From the NCBI GenBank assembly GCA_020886235.1, contig AP025250.1:372001-436000 (forward strand): a stretch of 64,000 bases of DNA, read 5' to 3'. A model generated the notes under the pieces. The model saw only the letters and a program-made list of their open reading frames with translations. It made no database searches and was not told where the DNA came from. The stretch is from Candidatus Dependentiae bacterium Noda2021 (lineage in GTDB: Bacteria > Babelota > Babeliae > Babelales > Vermiphilaceae). How positions within the stretch are numbered: the first letter of the stretch is position 1; the number at the start of each line of letters is the position of its first letter. Position numbers and translations under genes: made by a program. Of this stretch, positions 46,891 to 57,682 are shown one piece after another.

Positions 46891-46891
46891 T

Positions 46892-47902
<1,011 letters not shown>

Positions 47903-48105
47903 AGAAACCTCCGATAATTTCAGCTATAAAATATATTCTATATGAAATTATATTTTTTTCAATGAAAGTTTTATTTAAAAGACGGTATTATTTTTTTCAG
48001 GTGGAAAAGATACGCTGTAAGCAAATTAAGATTGTAATATTGGTTTAAAAAAAAGATAAAAATCGATAGTATAATACTTTAGAAATTAAACTATGGCTGA
48101 AAACT

Positions 48106-49307
48106 ATGAACAAAAGATATGTAATAATTGGCGCTGCTGCAGTGGGTCTGGGAGCTATTCACAAACTCAGAGCGCTAGACCCTGAATCAGAAATTATTTG
48201 TATAAGTAATGAGAAAGAAAATCCCTACAACAAATGCTTATTAGCGGATTATATGACCGGGCAGCCTCAGGGTGCTCGTATTATGATGCTATCAGATGAG
48301 CAAGCAAAACAAAAAAATATCACATTAATTCTGGGTAAACACGTCACTCAAATTGTGACTGATAACAAATGCATTATGTTGGATGATGGTCAGCAGATTG
48401 CGTATGATGAATTACTACTCGGTCTTGGCTCATCGCCAAGAAAGTTGCCGTTGCCAGATATTGGATCACTAAAAGGTGTCTTTACGTTTCACACGTTAGC
48501 CGATATACACGGGATCCAAGAATACATTAAATGCAACACGGTGCATAAGGCCATTGTAATCGGTGCTGGCCTGAGCGGGCTTGAATGTGCTGATGCGCTG
48601 ACGCAGCTTAATATACCGGTTACCATCGTTGAAAAAAACAATTCAGTGCTTTCTACTCAGTTAGGTCAAGATTGCTCTCCTGTTATTGAGCGCGCCATCA
48701 CCAATCATGGCGCATCACTTTATAAAAATGATATAGTGACATCGGTTGATAGTGAAAATCATACTGTTTCGGGTGTAACTTTAGCCAGTGGAGTAAGTCT
48801 TAAGGCACAGCTTGTAGTAATTGCAGCGGGCTTAGTACCCAATGTACAATTAGCAGAACAAGCGGGTATCGCAACCGATTATGGGGTGGTGGTGAATGAG
48901 TATCTACAAACCAATATTCCTCATATTTATGCTGCAGGTGATATGATTATGGTAAAAGATCACATTACGGGTGCTTTAACCCCCAGTTGTACCTGGCCGG
49001 ATGCCATGCTTCAAGGTATGACTGCTGCTTGCAATATGACAGGACAAATTAAGGTCTATTCCAATCCTATAATTATGACAAGTTCATCATTTTTTGGGCT
49101 TAAATTTGCCGCATGCGGCAAGCCTGATGCATCGAGCACTTCATGGGTAAGCAATGAAAGTGTCGACGGCTATCACTCATATTTAATTGCACCCGGGGCA
49201 ATCTGATTGGGTTTAACGTTGTTGGTGCTAGAGTTGATTTTGCATCGCTGAGAAGGCTTGTTTTAACCCAACAAACCGTCAGCATTGCAGATTTACTTGC
49301 AAAATAA
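48106..49307 (+). CDS. FAD/NAD(P)-dependent oxidoreductase (nitrite reductase/rubredoxin reductase-like), frame broken by one base
   Basis: Flavoprotein of the pyridine nucleotide-disulfide class. Motifs: FAD-binding YVIIGAAAVGLGAIHKLR at the start, GLGSSPRKLPLP, NAD-binding AIVIGAGLSGLECADALTQL near residue 150, VVIAAGLVPNVQLAE and the second FAD motif IYAAGDMIMVKD. The frame stops at 49206 after IAPGAI; one extra G in the GGGG at 49195-49198 restores N-L-I-G-F-N-V-V-G-A-R-V-D-F-A-S-L-R-R-L to a stop at 49307, the usual C-terminal domain, giving about 400 residues. No CxxC disulfide is seen, so it is likely an electron-transfer reductase. Confidence 0.85.
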
Positions 49308-49494
49308 CTGCATATTTATACAAAATTATCTCTTTTATTCAGTCAGAAACAAAACTATAAGCTGGACTGATCCTATCATTTACCCTGTCAACAGTTTAAA
49401 AATACTCTATTTGGCAATATTGAGTTGAAAAAAATAGGGGTAATGCTACACTTAGAGTATATTAATAAGTCATATGGGAAATGGAGGTTTACCT

Positions 49495-50582
49495 ATGAAA
49501 TTATTGCATACTATAACACGCCCTATATTAGTGGCTGCCCTGGCATTTTCCGTGCCGGTATTATCAATGGACAAAAAGTCCGATTCTCATTATCGTTTTT
49601 CAGAAAATGTATCACAGGGATTAGACACCGTAGGCAAAAACCTTAAAACGATTGGTTTTAACGTAGCTGCCGGTGTTGGTTCAGGTATTGTAAATGCCAC
49701 CAATGCGTTAGTTCCTGCTTCAGAAATTTTTAAGCAATCGTTAGAAAATCCTAAAACTGCATTAGCTTTGGGCTTAGCAGGGGATACATAGCTTACTCAT
49801 TGCGATCAGCGAGCATACAGGCTCAGCATGTTAAAAGAGTTCATGAATACATTAATCCTACCAAGGCGGTAAGCACTGGCTCTAGCCAGATTCGAATTGT
49901 TGTTCAAGATGCTTACCAGGATATGTTGCAACAAGTATTCGATAAAATTCCTGCTTATAGCCAATATGCAATGATTTATCAGCGTCATGGTATTCCGGAG
50001 AATGTAAAATTAGAGCTTATCAAAGCTATCTATGATGAAAAAATAAAGCTCGATGAATGTATTAAAATACTTGCTCAATACTTGCACCGTGCAACGTTAT
50101 TGCCTCGTATGGTGTACAAAGGGCCAATCTTAGTAAAGGTAGCTGAAAAGAACTTGGTGAAAGCCAATAAAATACCGTTAGTTGCGACCTATGAAAAATT
50201 AACGCAACAAGAGATGAATCTCTTAGAGCAAGAAGTCAAAAGGCTTAACAGTTATTTACCAATAGGCTCTCACGTGCAACCTGACCAACAAGATGAAGAT
50301 CACGATGAATGGTCAGTAGAAGATCAGGGCGTGGCACATAGATTAAAACATTATTTTGTATCCGGATGTGCAGTTCTTGGTAACGGCTTACGGCAAGCGC
50401 CAAAGGCATTATATACCGGTGCATCACTACTTACCCATGCCGTAAACAAATACCTGACGGGGTTAGTGTATAGCAAAGAGCAAACTGCACAGTGGGATTA
50501 CTGGCTTGCTTGTAAGCAAAAAGCTGCGCTTGCACGCTTAGAACAAGAATTAAACAAGGTAACGATACACGTACCTAATTAA
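49495..50582 (+). CDS. exported/membrane protein of unknown function, frame broken by one base
   Basis: ATG 49495 follows GGAGG at good distance and gives a signal peptide (KLLHTITRPILVAALAFSVPVLS). The first frame stops at 49791 right after ALALGLAG; one extra G in the GGGG at 49780-49783 continues as Y-I-A-Y-S-L-R-S-A, completing a membrane helix, into the 260-residue frame that ends at 50582. Joined, it is about 362 residues. The second half is helical with charged stretches and ends in LEQELNKVTIHVPN. No family recognised. The gene just downstream has the same layout (signal peptide, then a similar membrane segment). Confidence 0.65.
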
Positions 50583-50605
50583 AGAAAATTTAATGGAGGA
50601 AACAC

Positions 50606-51226
50606 ATGAAACGTACTAATGTATTATTATTACTCGTAACAGCACTTCCTAACGCTGCATTATTTTCAATGGATGCAGGTGAAGGATATAGACCAGAATT
50701 AACCCAAGGATTTACTAAAGGGTATGATTACGTTGAGTCTGTCGTGAGAGCTCGTCTTGCAGCTCCCGTTCAAAACACACCAGTAATCAACCAAACGGCA
50801 GAGCAGGTTATTAGCATTCAGCCTGTTGTTGAAGTAGTAAGTCAAACAGCTGCGGTAGAAGTTGTTCAACCAACCGTCCCAACGTCATGGGAAAATATTG
50901 GAAGTGGTTTTAAAGCGCTTGGCAATGCCGGTCTTCATTACATTAAAGAGACAGGTAGACTTGTAGCTGATTTACCATGGCCAAATATCACCAACGTGTT
51001 TAAAAATAGTTGCTTAGATGTGCAAACATTTGTACAGGATGTAACTAAAAATAGAACCATGATGGTGGTTACCTTAGGCTTACTTGGTTATGCAGGTTAT
51101 AAGTTGTATAACAAATATACAACCTACAAAAATGGCGGTACAGTAACCAATAAAACGGTTGTCAGAAATAGCACTAACGCAACTCAAGTTCAGACACAAG
51201 AAGTTTTACGATACGCAAATGCTTAA
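50606..51226 (+). CDS. exported/membrane protein related in layout to its upstream neighbour
   Basis: 206 residues; GGAGG precedes the ATG. A signal peptide (NVLLLLVTALPNAALFS) is followed by a Val/Gln-rich linker (EQVISIQPVVEVVSQTAAVE), the segment SWENIGSGFKALGNAGLHYI, and a membrane helix MMVVTLGLLGYAGYKLYNKY. The pieces F-S-M-D-A-G-E-G-Y-R and GFKALGN echo LSMDKKSDSHYR and GKNLKTIGFN in the neighbour at 49.5 kb, so the two may be diverged paralogs. Starts 24 bases after it; probable operon, ended by the terminator at 51245. Confidence 0.65.
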   Translation: MKRTNVLLLLVTALPNAALFSMDAGEGYRPELTQGFTKGYDYVESVVRARLAAPVQNTPVINQTAEQVISIQPVVEVVSQTAAVEVVQPTVPTSWENIGSGFKALGNAGLHYIKETGRLVADLPWPNITNVFKNSCLDVQTFVQDVTKNRTMMVVTLGLLGYAGYKLYNKYTTYKNGGTVTNKTVVRNSTNATQVQTQEVLRYANA

Positions 51227-51244
51227 TTAACAATGTTTTTACAA

Positions 51245-51282
51245 CAAAAGCGGCCCTAAATTCAGGGCCGCTTTTGTTTTTT
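51245..51282. terminator. strong bidirectional terminator
   Basis: CAAAAGCGGCCCT (51245-51257) pairs with AGGGCCGCTTTTG (51264-51276) around AAATTC, followed by T6. It lies between convergent genes and has A-rich sequence on the other side. Confidence 0.92.
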
Positions 51283-51288
51283 ATTAAG

Positions 51289-53370
51289 TTATGCTGTTGC
51301 AGTTAACCAGTCGATGAAGCGGGTACGTTTGTCAGCATCCTCAAACCACCAGTTATTTTTGCCTGGAATTAATTTGAAAGTTCTGATGAATGAGCCTAGT
51401 TGAGGTTCTTCAAGACCGACATGATAATTAATTACTTTCTTATCAAGAGCGTTCTCAAGATCGCTAATTTTTTCAAAATGAGTTGCCATGATGCACATGT
51501 TATTAGGCAATCTAAATATCTTAGATCCAAAATCATATAATCGTTTTGCACCTTCGTCTTCCATAGTTCCTTTTAACGCTTCATCCAGAATAACAAAACA
51601 CTTTTTTTGTGTATCAAGGTTAAGCAATAGGCTTTCGATTTGCTCAATTCGTAGAGCTTCTGCCATGAATGTTGAAAGTTTTTGTTCGCTATTTTCTTTA
51701 ATATTCAGGTAAGTACTAATGTTATCAAAAATGGTAATGCGTGCTGCTTTTGCAGGAGCAATTCCAAATGTTTGGGATAGTATCAAGCTATAAGATATGG
51801 CTTTCATGGCTGTTGATTTACCACATCCATGTGGACCAGTGAGCAGCAAATTTGGTTTGCCTGCAATTGCACCAAGATGAATCGAATCGGCAACATAGCT
51901 TTGATTAATCAGCGGATTTGTGAAATCAGTTAATTCTATCTCAGGCGTGGTTGAATCAATAAATTCTGTAAAGCTATAGCTATGAGATGTATGTTGGTTT
52001 TCTCGTATTATGGTAGCTATAGACATGTATGCATCTAATTCACCAATTGTTTCAAGAGATGTGACAAAATCACTTTTTATCCGGGGCATAATTTTGTAAG
52101 CAGCTAATGCACGCCCTACAAAAGATACAGTACTTGCTTTAGCTGAAAATGTATTAGTTTTGAAAAGATTAATTACTTTATTCAGTTCAGGTGAAATAAG
52201 CTGAGGACTTTGGCACAACGTGGTCAGAGCATTGATGCTTTGTATGCCAGAGCTCAAAATAATATTGTTATTCGTGATTATTTGCAACTCATTCATAGCT
52301 TTAAATAACTGTGCAACATCATTCATTTGTTGATGCAGCATAGTGGTTACTTTATTATAGAATGAAAGAGTTTTGGTAGCTTGTGTTGCTCTAAAAGCCC
52401 ACCAGATATCAATTAACCCCGTGAACGCAAAACTTGCCGTATAAAAATATTTTTTTGTTTTAAGAAATGGCGGAACTGAAAACCCAAGACTTTCTTGCAA
52501 TTCAACAGTTTTGAGGTGCTCAATATAACCTTTGTTGAGCTTACTAATATCGTGAGCAAGTACAGCCTCTTTATTGGTTAGCCATGCATTCTTAAAGAAG
52601 CCTTTAACAAATTCCAGAGGTTTTACTGTTTCTCCTTGCTGGATCTTAACACCTGCTTCTGCACCAGCATTAAGCAATCCAAAAAGTAGTGTCAAAGGGT
52701 GTATATAGCCAAGACCATTGTACCCAAAGTATGCCAAGCGCGACGCTTCAAGCGCATACTCATTGGTGTTTAGAGAATTTTTTTTAAGATAAACGCATTC
52801 TAAAATTTTTTCTTGCTCAGGACTTTGAGCTTTCCAAAATGACAATAACGCTGTTTCGTTCTTTTTTATTACTTTCAAGAGGGTATTGCAGGCCTGATAT
52901 AGTTGATCATTCGTAACAAGTTCTTTGATCAAAGCTTGTCTTGTTTCGAGTATTTTCCGGTCTGCCAGCGGCACACTCAATAGGTATGAAAGTACTACAT
53001 CACCAAAAATAGTCTCTGTTTTGTTTATTTTATTTAATACATTTGTTTTTCTTGTCAGGGTATCACCCGCCACCAAATTGAGCTCATTTATAGCGTCAAT
53101 ATTGATCACTTGAGAGTTATTTCTAATGGTGCCCTGCTCATCGAATAATTGGTAAACCAACTTACGTTTTTCTAACTCGGTCATACTAACTTGACTAAGT
53201 TTTATGGTGCGGATGTCTTTAGGTATTAGGTCATTTTTGGGGTGTTCATTTTTAATGACTTCCTCTGTTTGTAGTGCTATCGAACCAATAGTTTTGTAAC
53301 TAATCGGTGTTGCACTGGCTGCAAAAAAAGTAACTAAACCACTCAGTAACGCCAGATATTTTTTTATCAT
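51289..53370 (-). CDS. exported or membrane-bound MutS-family ATPase
   Basis: 693 residues with an N-terminal signal-like segment (KKYLALLSGLVTFFAASATP) and AGGA before the ATG. Residues about 140-450 resemble the MutS core/lever region (FGDVVLSYLLSVPLADRKILETRQALIKEL). The ATPase domain has Walker A LLTGPHGCGKSTAMK (about 508-522), FGIAPAKAARITIFDNISTYLNI, Walker B CFVILDEALKGT (about 589-600) and IMATHFEKISDLE, each matching MutS motifs (compare GPNMGGKST, LDEVGRGT and FATHYHEL in mutS at 23.8 kb). The N-terminal mismatch-binding domain is absent. A cytoplasmic ATP-using role conflicts with export, so it may be tethered to the inner membrane instead. Confidence 0.75.
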   Translation of the reverse strand: MIKKYLALLSGLVTFFAASATPISYKTIGSIALQTEEVIKNEHPKNDLIPKDIRTIKLSQVSMTELEKRKLVYQLFDEQGTIRNNSQVINIDAINELNLVAGDTLTRKTNVLNKINKTETIFGDVVLSYLLSVPLADRKILETRQALIKELVTNDQLYQACNTLLKVIKKNETALLSFWKAQSPEQEKILECVYLKKNSLNTNEYALEASRLAYFGYNGLGYIHPLTLLFGLLNAGAEAGVKIQQGETVKPLEFVKGFFKNAWLTNKEAVLAHDISKLNKGYIEHLKTVELQESLGFSVPPFLKTKKYFYTASFAFTGLIDIWWAFRATQATKTLSFYNKVTTMLHQQMNDVAQLFKAMNELQIITNNNIILSSGIQSINALTTLCQSPQLISPELNKVINLFKTNTFSAKASTVSFVGRALAAYKIMPRIKSDFVTSLETIGELDAYMSIATIIRENQHTSHSYSFTEFIDSTTPEIELTDFTNPLINQSYVADSIHLGAIAGKPNLLLTGPHGCGKSTAMKAISYSLILSQTFGIAPAKAARITIFDNISTYLNIKENSEQKLSTFMAEALRIEQIESLLLNLDTQKKCFVILDEALKGTMEDEGAKRLYDFGSKIFRLPNNMCIMATHFEKISDLENALDKKVINYHVGLEEPQLGSFIRTFKLIPGKNNWWFEDADKRTRFIDWLTATA

Positions 53371-53459
53371 AAGTAATCCTACATGTTAAATGCACTGATG
53401 TATAATTTACCTATTAATCTATCAATTAAATATTTAATTGGATATTTTGCAAATCAAGT

Positions 53460-53491
53460 AAAAAGCGGCATAAAATTTTATGCCGCTTTTT
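53460..53491 (-). terminator. terminator after the NlpC-like pseudo-enzyme gene
   Basis: A perfect 16-base palindrome arm, AAAAAGCGGCATAAAA against TTTTATGCCGCTTTTT. The T-run on the minus side favours termination of the gene ending at 53502; it also has a T-run on the plus side. Confidence 0.8.
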
Positions 53492-53501
53492 AGTGTAAAA
53501 A

Positions 53502-54713
53502 CTATGCAGGTAATTTATGTATGCTAAAGGTGTTGATGGTACGTGATTTGTTACCATCTTTGGTGAGAATAGTTAGCGGCAGATTATTATAATAATGGTG
53601 CCACAACTCATCGTATGTATGAATATCTTTAAAAATTTTGTGCAAGGGTAGTTCAATTACGCGCCCATAACCAGCTGCATAGCTATATGCAGTAATAGCG
53701 GTATTATTTTTTACATCGCTGATCACTAACAATGACCCAGGAATATAAATAATGTCACCTATTTGTATATCACGTGCAGCTTGTATTACAGGTAAAAATT
53801 GTGCAGCTGTTTTTGAATTTTTGTAATGATAGTTAATTCCTACGATTTGTGCGGCCCGTAATACTAAGCTTGAAGCATCAAATCCTGATGCGGGATGCTT
53901 TAATGCCTTGCGCACCCAATAGGTATATTCTTCACCTTTTTTATCAATAATTGAAACGAGATCAAAGGCATCGTTGTCGCAAAATGCTGTTAAGCTGCTA
54001 CCGCCAAACACGAGTGGTGCAAAATAGTGAGAATTACTGCCGGCGTATAGTTTAATGATCTTCACAAACAGTGATCGTTGATCTTGATTGTGGTAACTAT
54101 CAAGGCCCACTTTTTTAGGTAACTGAAGCACCTGTGTTTGAAAGCTGTGTATATTGAAAGTATTAACATACCATGACGTTATGTCATCACCAACATACAC
54201 AAATCGTGTTCCTGCAGAATATGTTTGTTTAGTGATAGGATTTACAAACGGTATCAACAACGTAATCACGCGGTGCACCATGGGCTGTGAAAGTTGTTGA
54301 TCAAGCGTTGAGGGGATACAGCGATTAGGGTTAATGCCGTTGAGCTCTAGTTCATGGAGCGCGCACACACTTTCTTTTGCTATCCAATAAGTTTGATGAG
54401 TGTTACTACCACTGTCAAGATAAACAGAGTCTTTTGATTCGACTAATACCTCATCGTGAGTTTCTTTAATTACGTTTACTCGTTCATTAAAAATAAATTG
54501 ATGGATGCGCGGGCACACGGTGCGATCGCTTTTTAATGAGCCAAATGAGTGGGGTATAAAATTATAAGGTGCAAAACCACACGCGTTAAGAGTTGTTTGT
54601 GAATATGGTTGTCCAAGGGCATCGACTACTGGTTTGATAATGACTGCTTCATAGGTTTGAGTTTGGAGGGTAAAGAGAAGTAATAACGCTAAAAAGGTAA
54701 ATCTTTTTTTCAT
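53502..54713 (-). CDS. exported NlpC/P60-fold protein lacking the catalytic Cys and His
   Basis: I use ATG 54713 (GGA six bases upstream). The 403-residue protein has a signal peptide (FTFLALLLLFTLQTQT) and aligns from end to end with the enzyme at 55.2 kb: VVDALGQPYSQ / VVDLIGSPIAE, CPRIHQFIFNERVNVI / CPRLHQLLFNEVIEVL, SAGTRFV in both. At the catalytic Cys (GFDCAGLVLRAA in the sister) this protein has GFDASSLVLRAA, and at the catalytic His (IPGHVMIVSD) it has IPGSLLVISD. Both nucleophile and base are gone, so it should be inactive and may bind wall fragments or a partner. See findings. Confidence 0.75.
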   Translation of the reverse strand: MKKRFTFLALLLLFTLQTQTYEAVIIKPVVDALGQPYSQTTLNACGFAPYNFIPHSFGSLKSDRTVCPRIHQFIFNERVNVIKETHDEVLVESKDSVYLDSGSNTHQTYWIAKESVCALHELELNGINPNRCIPSTLDQQLSQPMVHRVITLLIPFVNPITKQTYSAGTRFVYVGDDITSWYVNTFNIHSFQTQVLQLPKKVGLDSYHNQDQRSLFVKIIKLYAGSNSHYFAPLVFGGSSLTAFCDNDAFDLVSIIDKKGEEYTYWVRKALKHPASGFDASSLVLRAAQIVGINYHYKNSKTAAQFLPVIQAARDIQIGDIIYIPGSLLVISDVKNNTAITAYSYAAGYGRVIELPLHKIFKDIHTYDELWHHYYNNLPLTILTKDGNKSRTINTFSIHKLPA

Positions 54714-54800
54714 GAGCATCCTTTTTGGGCTGATTAAAATGTGATAACCTAATAACTGTTTGCCAAGAGTACAACAAAAAATTAAGGATTAATAGCACCT

Positions 54801-55211
54801 ATGGTTCATTATATTCAAACAGCATTATTTTTCATGGCGCCTTTCATCGTATCTCAAGTACATGCAATGGACCCTAATTTAGGATTGTTAGTAGCCTGTG
54901 GTACTGGTAATTTTGAGCAAGCACGATCTTTTGTTGATCAAGGGGCAAGCATTATTTTTCAAGATACACGCGGTAATACTCCTTTTCACCTGGCAGCTCA
55001 ACACGGTAAAAAAGCATTTAGTTTACTGAGCTATTTTATAGATAAAGGAGTGCAAACCAATGATGATAAGATACTTTGTATTGCCAATAACGAAGGTGTA
55101 ACTATTTTCAGTGTGCTTGATTCCTACAAGCACGAGAAGAAAAAAAATACGAAGACCAGCGTCCGCAGTACCGCAACTTATTCAACAAAAGACTTATTTG
55201 TCGAGTCGTAG
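54801..55211 (+). CDS. small exported ankyrin-repeat protein
   Basis: 136 residues with a signal peptide (YIQTALFFMAPFIVSQVHA). One clear ankyrin unit, DTRGNTPFHLAAQHGKKAFSLLSYFIDKG, preceded by a partial one (LGLLVACGTGNFEQARSFVDQG) and followed by NNEGVTIFSVLD. The short length suggests a minimal protein-binding domain. It ends in a basic Lys/Thr tail. Its last 18 bases overlap the convergent NlpC/P60 gene. A host or periplasmic partner is unknown. Confidence 0.7.
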   Translation: MVHYIQTALFFMAPFIVSQVHAMDPNLGLLVACGTGNFEQARSFVDQGASIIFQDTRGNTPFHLAAQHGKKAFSLLSYFIDKGVQTNDDKILCIANNEGVTIFSVLDSYKHEKKKNTKTSVRSTATYSTKDLFVES

Positions 55212-56354
55212 CAGACGACACTCTTTTATAGTGTCACGTATTTGTTGTGCGTCATCAAGACGATAGAGTAATTTCTTCTCTGTGCTTGCGCTCAGGAGTT
55301 GAGCAAACGTTTTAATATCTTTAAAAACCTTTTCTAATTCAATCTCATGCACAATACCATAACCATGCGGATAGCTCCGCGCTTCGATTAGTTTGTTACG
55401 GTGGGCGTCGCTTACGATCATGACATGACCTGGTATCCAGATGAGATCCCCATTTTTAACAACATCGGTATTAGTTAACGCCGGTAAAAATTCTTTGAGA
55501 GTTGTAGTGTTTTTATAGGGATAATCAAGTCCAGCAATTTTAGCAGCACGCAATACAAGGCCTGCGCAATCAAATCCATTTTTAATTGCCGCGCACGAGC
55601 TCCGGCCAAATGATTTACCGTCACTTTCAAATGCTTTTTCGTGGGTTGTCACAAAGCTGCAGCCTCCCCATACATAGGGAATATACTGCGCATTTGACCA
55701 ATTTTTTACAATATTCACAAAGAGATCCATTTTTTGTTGAGGGCACTTTCCCGATACAACAAAAAATGATCGAGGAATAATAGTTTTTTCAATGACATTT
55801 AGTTCTGGGTTATAGATACAGGCTATTGCATTGGTATCTGATATTTGTTCTACAACAAACCGGGTACCAGCCGAATAGGTTGTTCCTGTTTTTAAAACGG
55901 CAAACGGCTTTACCAGCGTGATAGTATTTTGTTTAGTTTGCAATCCAGGAAATTGGATTGTATTAATGCCTATTTTATTCAAGTGGCTGAAAGTCTTGAG
56001 GTTATTTTTTAACGTCCAAAAAACATTATGTTTTTCCTTGCCTTGGCAGTTGATATAAAAAATATCAGGTACTTTTATTTTTACTTCGTTATTTTTTTCT
56101 TCTAAAACTTCAATAACTTCATTAAAAAGCAGCTGATGCAAACGAGGACAATTATTCCAGGCATTGCGTTGAGCACCGCACAACGGTATTTCTTCGTATG
56201 CTTTGGTGGTTTCAAGGTTGGGAAAAAATTCGGCAATGGGGCTGCCTATCAAATCAACGACCGGTTTTACTACCACTGCTTGTTCTGCATAGCAGAGTGC
56301 TGCGATAAAGTAACTGGTGCTTAGTACGCGTAGCAATTTTTTTTGTAATTTCAT
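55194..56354 (-). CDS. exported NlpC/P60 cysteine peptidase
   Basis: 386 residues; GGAGG precedes the ATG and a signal peptide follows (LLRVLSTSYFIAALCYA). Two SH3-like regions come first, then the NlpC/P60 domain with catalytic Cys263 in NGFDCAGLVLRAAKIAG, His310 in WIPGHVMIVSD and a later polar residue in the usual place (RSYPHGYG). This fold cleaves D-gamma-glutamyl-meso-diaminopimelate bonds in peptidoglycan. It may remodel this cell's wall or a prey or host-associated one. Its inactive paralog is just upstream at 53.5 kb, separated by the ankyrin gene. Confidence 0.88.
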   Translation of the reverse strand: MKLQKKLLRVLSTSYFIAALCYAEQAVVVKPVVDLIGSPIAEFFPNLETTKAYEEIPLCGAQRNAWNNCPRLHQLLFNEVIEVLEEKNNEVKIKVPDIFYINCQGKEKHNVFWTLKNNLKTFSHLNKIGINTIQFPGLQTKQNTITLVKPFAVLKTGTTYSAGTRFVVEQISDTNAIACIYNPELNVIEKTIIPRSFFVVSGKCPQQKMDLFVNIVKNWSNAQYIPYVWGGCSFVTTHEKAFESDGKSFGRSSCAAIKNGFDCAGLVLRAAKIAGLDYPYKNTTTLKEFLPALTNTDVVKNGDLIWIPGHVMIVSDAHRNKLIEARSYPHGYGIVHEIELEKVFKDIKTFAQLLSASTEKKLLYRLDDAQQIRDTIKECRLLRLDK

Positions 56355-56542
56355 ACTTTTACCTCCGCCTTTTTTTTAGTATGAGCGATTTTATGTTTTA
56401 AAAAAAGAAATTAGCGCAAGGCCAGCAAAACCAGGGCAATTTTGACTAAATGGTTGAAAAGCAACTCAATAAATGAATTATATTGGTAATAACAAGCTAT
56501 TAAAAAAAATAAAAAAATTTCAATTAGGGCAAGGAGATGAAT

Positions 56543-57592
56543 ATGAACACGGTAAGATTTGCTCTAACCATGCTGGTATTTTGTGCTGTTCAAATCGATT
56601 GCCAATCGTCGAATGATGAGGGATGGACGTGGTTTTATCGCAAGACATGTGCTCAGCAGCTTCAAAAAACTGACGAAATAGTATTTACTCAACATAATGT
56701 TCCATCGTTTGTTCAGCTTATTTGTTCGTGGAATGCCTTCAGGCCAACCAAAGGTTATTTTAGTTTTTGGATTACCGTGCGCGATGAAAAAACTAAGCAA
56801 TGGAGCGAATGGCAAAAAATGTCAGAGTGGGGCGCAAATACCCAACGCTCATTTTTTAGTAAGCTATCTGATGGCATTGAGTTTGTACATGTCCGGCTTG
56901 AGACCGAAAAAAAAGGCCCAAGCGATGCATTTTCTATCAAGGCATGTGCTCATGAAGGGGCTTCTTTGTCGGATTTAAAAGCATTGATGGCCAACACATC
57001 TCACACGCAAAAATTTAAAACCGAAATACACGATAGTGCGCTTGCTAGTTTACCTACGGTTTTTGTGACTGATGTTCCTGCGGTGTCACAATTTGAGCTC
57101 GATCATCCACGCAATGATGGATTGTGTTCTCCTACCTCATGTTCTATGCTGAGCAGTTTTTTATTAAAACGAATGCTTGATCCCATTTCCTTTGCTGAGA
57201 ACGCCTACGATAATGGATTGGAAAAATATGGTAGTTGGCCCTTTAATATGGCCCATGCTTTTGAAGCCTGCAAAGGGCATGCCTGGTTTAGCGTGGCTCG
57301 CTTACAGTCGTTTAAACATTTGTGTCACCAGCTTCATAAAGGAATTCCGGTAGTTGTGAGTGTGCGTGGTCCTATGCAGGGTGCTTTTGGTCAGTATTTA
57401 AATGGACATCTATTGGTTGTTACCGGTTTTGATTCACAAACCAAAGAAGTTGTATGTAATGATCCGGCTGCAAAATCTAAAGACTTAGTGATAAAGCGAT
57501 ACGCTCTTGCAGAATTTCTGTTGGCTTGGGAGCGCTCGCGCAGACTTGCCTATCTAGCAGAACCAATTAGTAACAAAACGAAATTAAAATGA
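56543..57592 (+). CDS. exported C39-like cysteine peptidase
   Basis: ATG 56543 has AAGGAG six bases upstream. The 349-residue protein has a signal peptide (RFALTMLVFCAVQIDC), an N-terminal beta-rich domain (FVQLICSWNAFRPTKGYFSFWI) and a C-terminal peptidase C39/papain-like domain: GLCSPTSCSMLSS with the candidate catalytic Cys, GHLLVVTGFDSQ with His, and CNDPAAKSKD with the Asn/Asp. The layout is that of the widespread secreted C39_2 family. Substrate unknown; it neighbours two wall-hydrolase-type genes and an amidase. Confidence 0.8.
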   Translation: MNTVRFALTMLVFCAVQIDCQSSNDEGWTWFYRKTCAQQLQKTDEIVFTQHNVPSFVQLICSWNAFRPTKGYFSFWITVRDEKTKQWSEWQKMSEWGANTQRSFFSKLSDGIEFVHVRLETEKKGPSDAFSIKACAHEGASLSDLKALMANTSHTQKFKTEIHDSALASLPTVFVTDVPAVSQFELDHPRNDGLCSPTSCSMLSSFLLKRMLDPISFAENAYDNGLEKYGSWPFNMAHAFEACKGHAWFSVARLQSFKHLCHQLHKGIPVVVSVRGPMQGAFGQYLNGHLLVVTGFDSQTKEVVCNDPAAKSKDLVIKRYALAEFLLAWERSRRLAYLAEPISNKTKLK

Positions 57593-57682
57593 ATGTATTA
57601 ACAAGAGCACTTATAAGCTTTATTGACAATTAGTATATAAAAAGTTTAGAGTTGAGTGTGAGTAGTAACAGGGAGAATTAAT

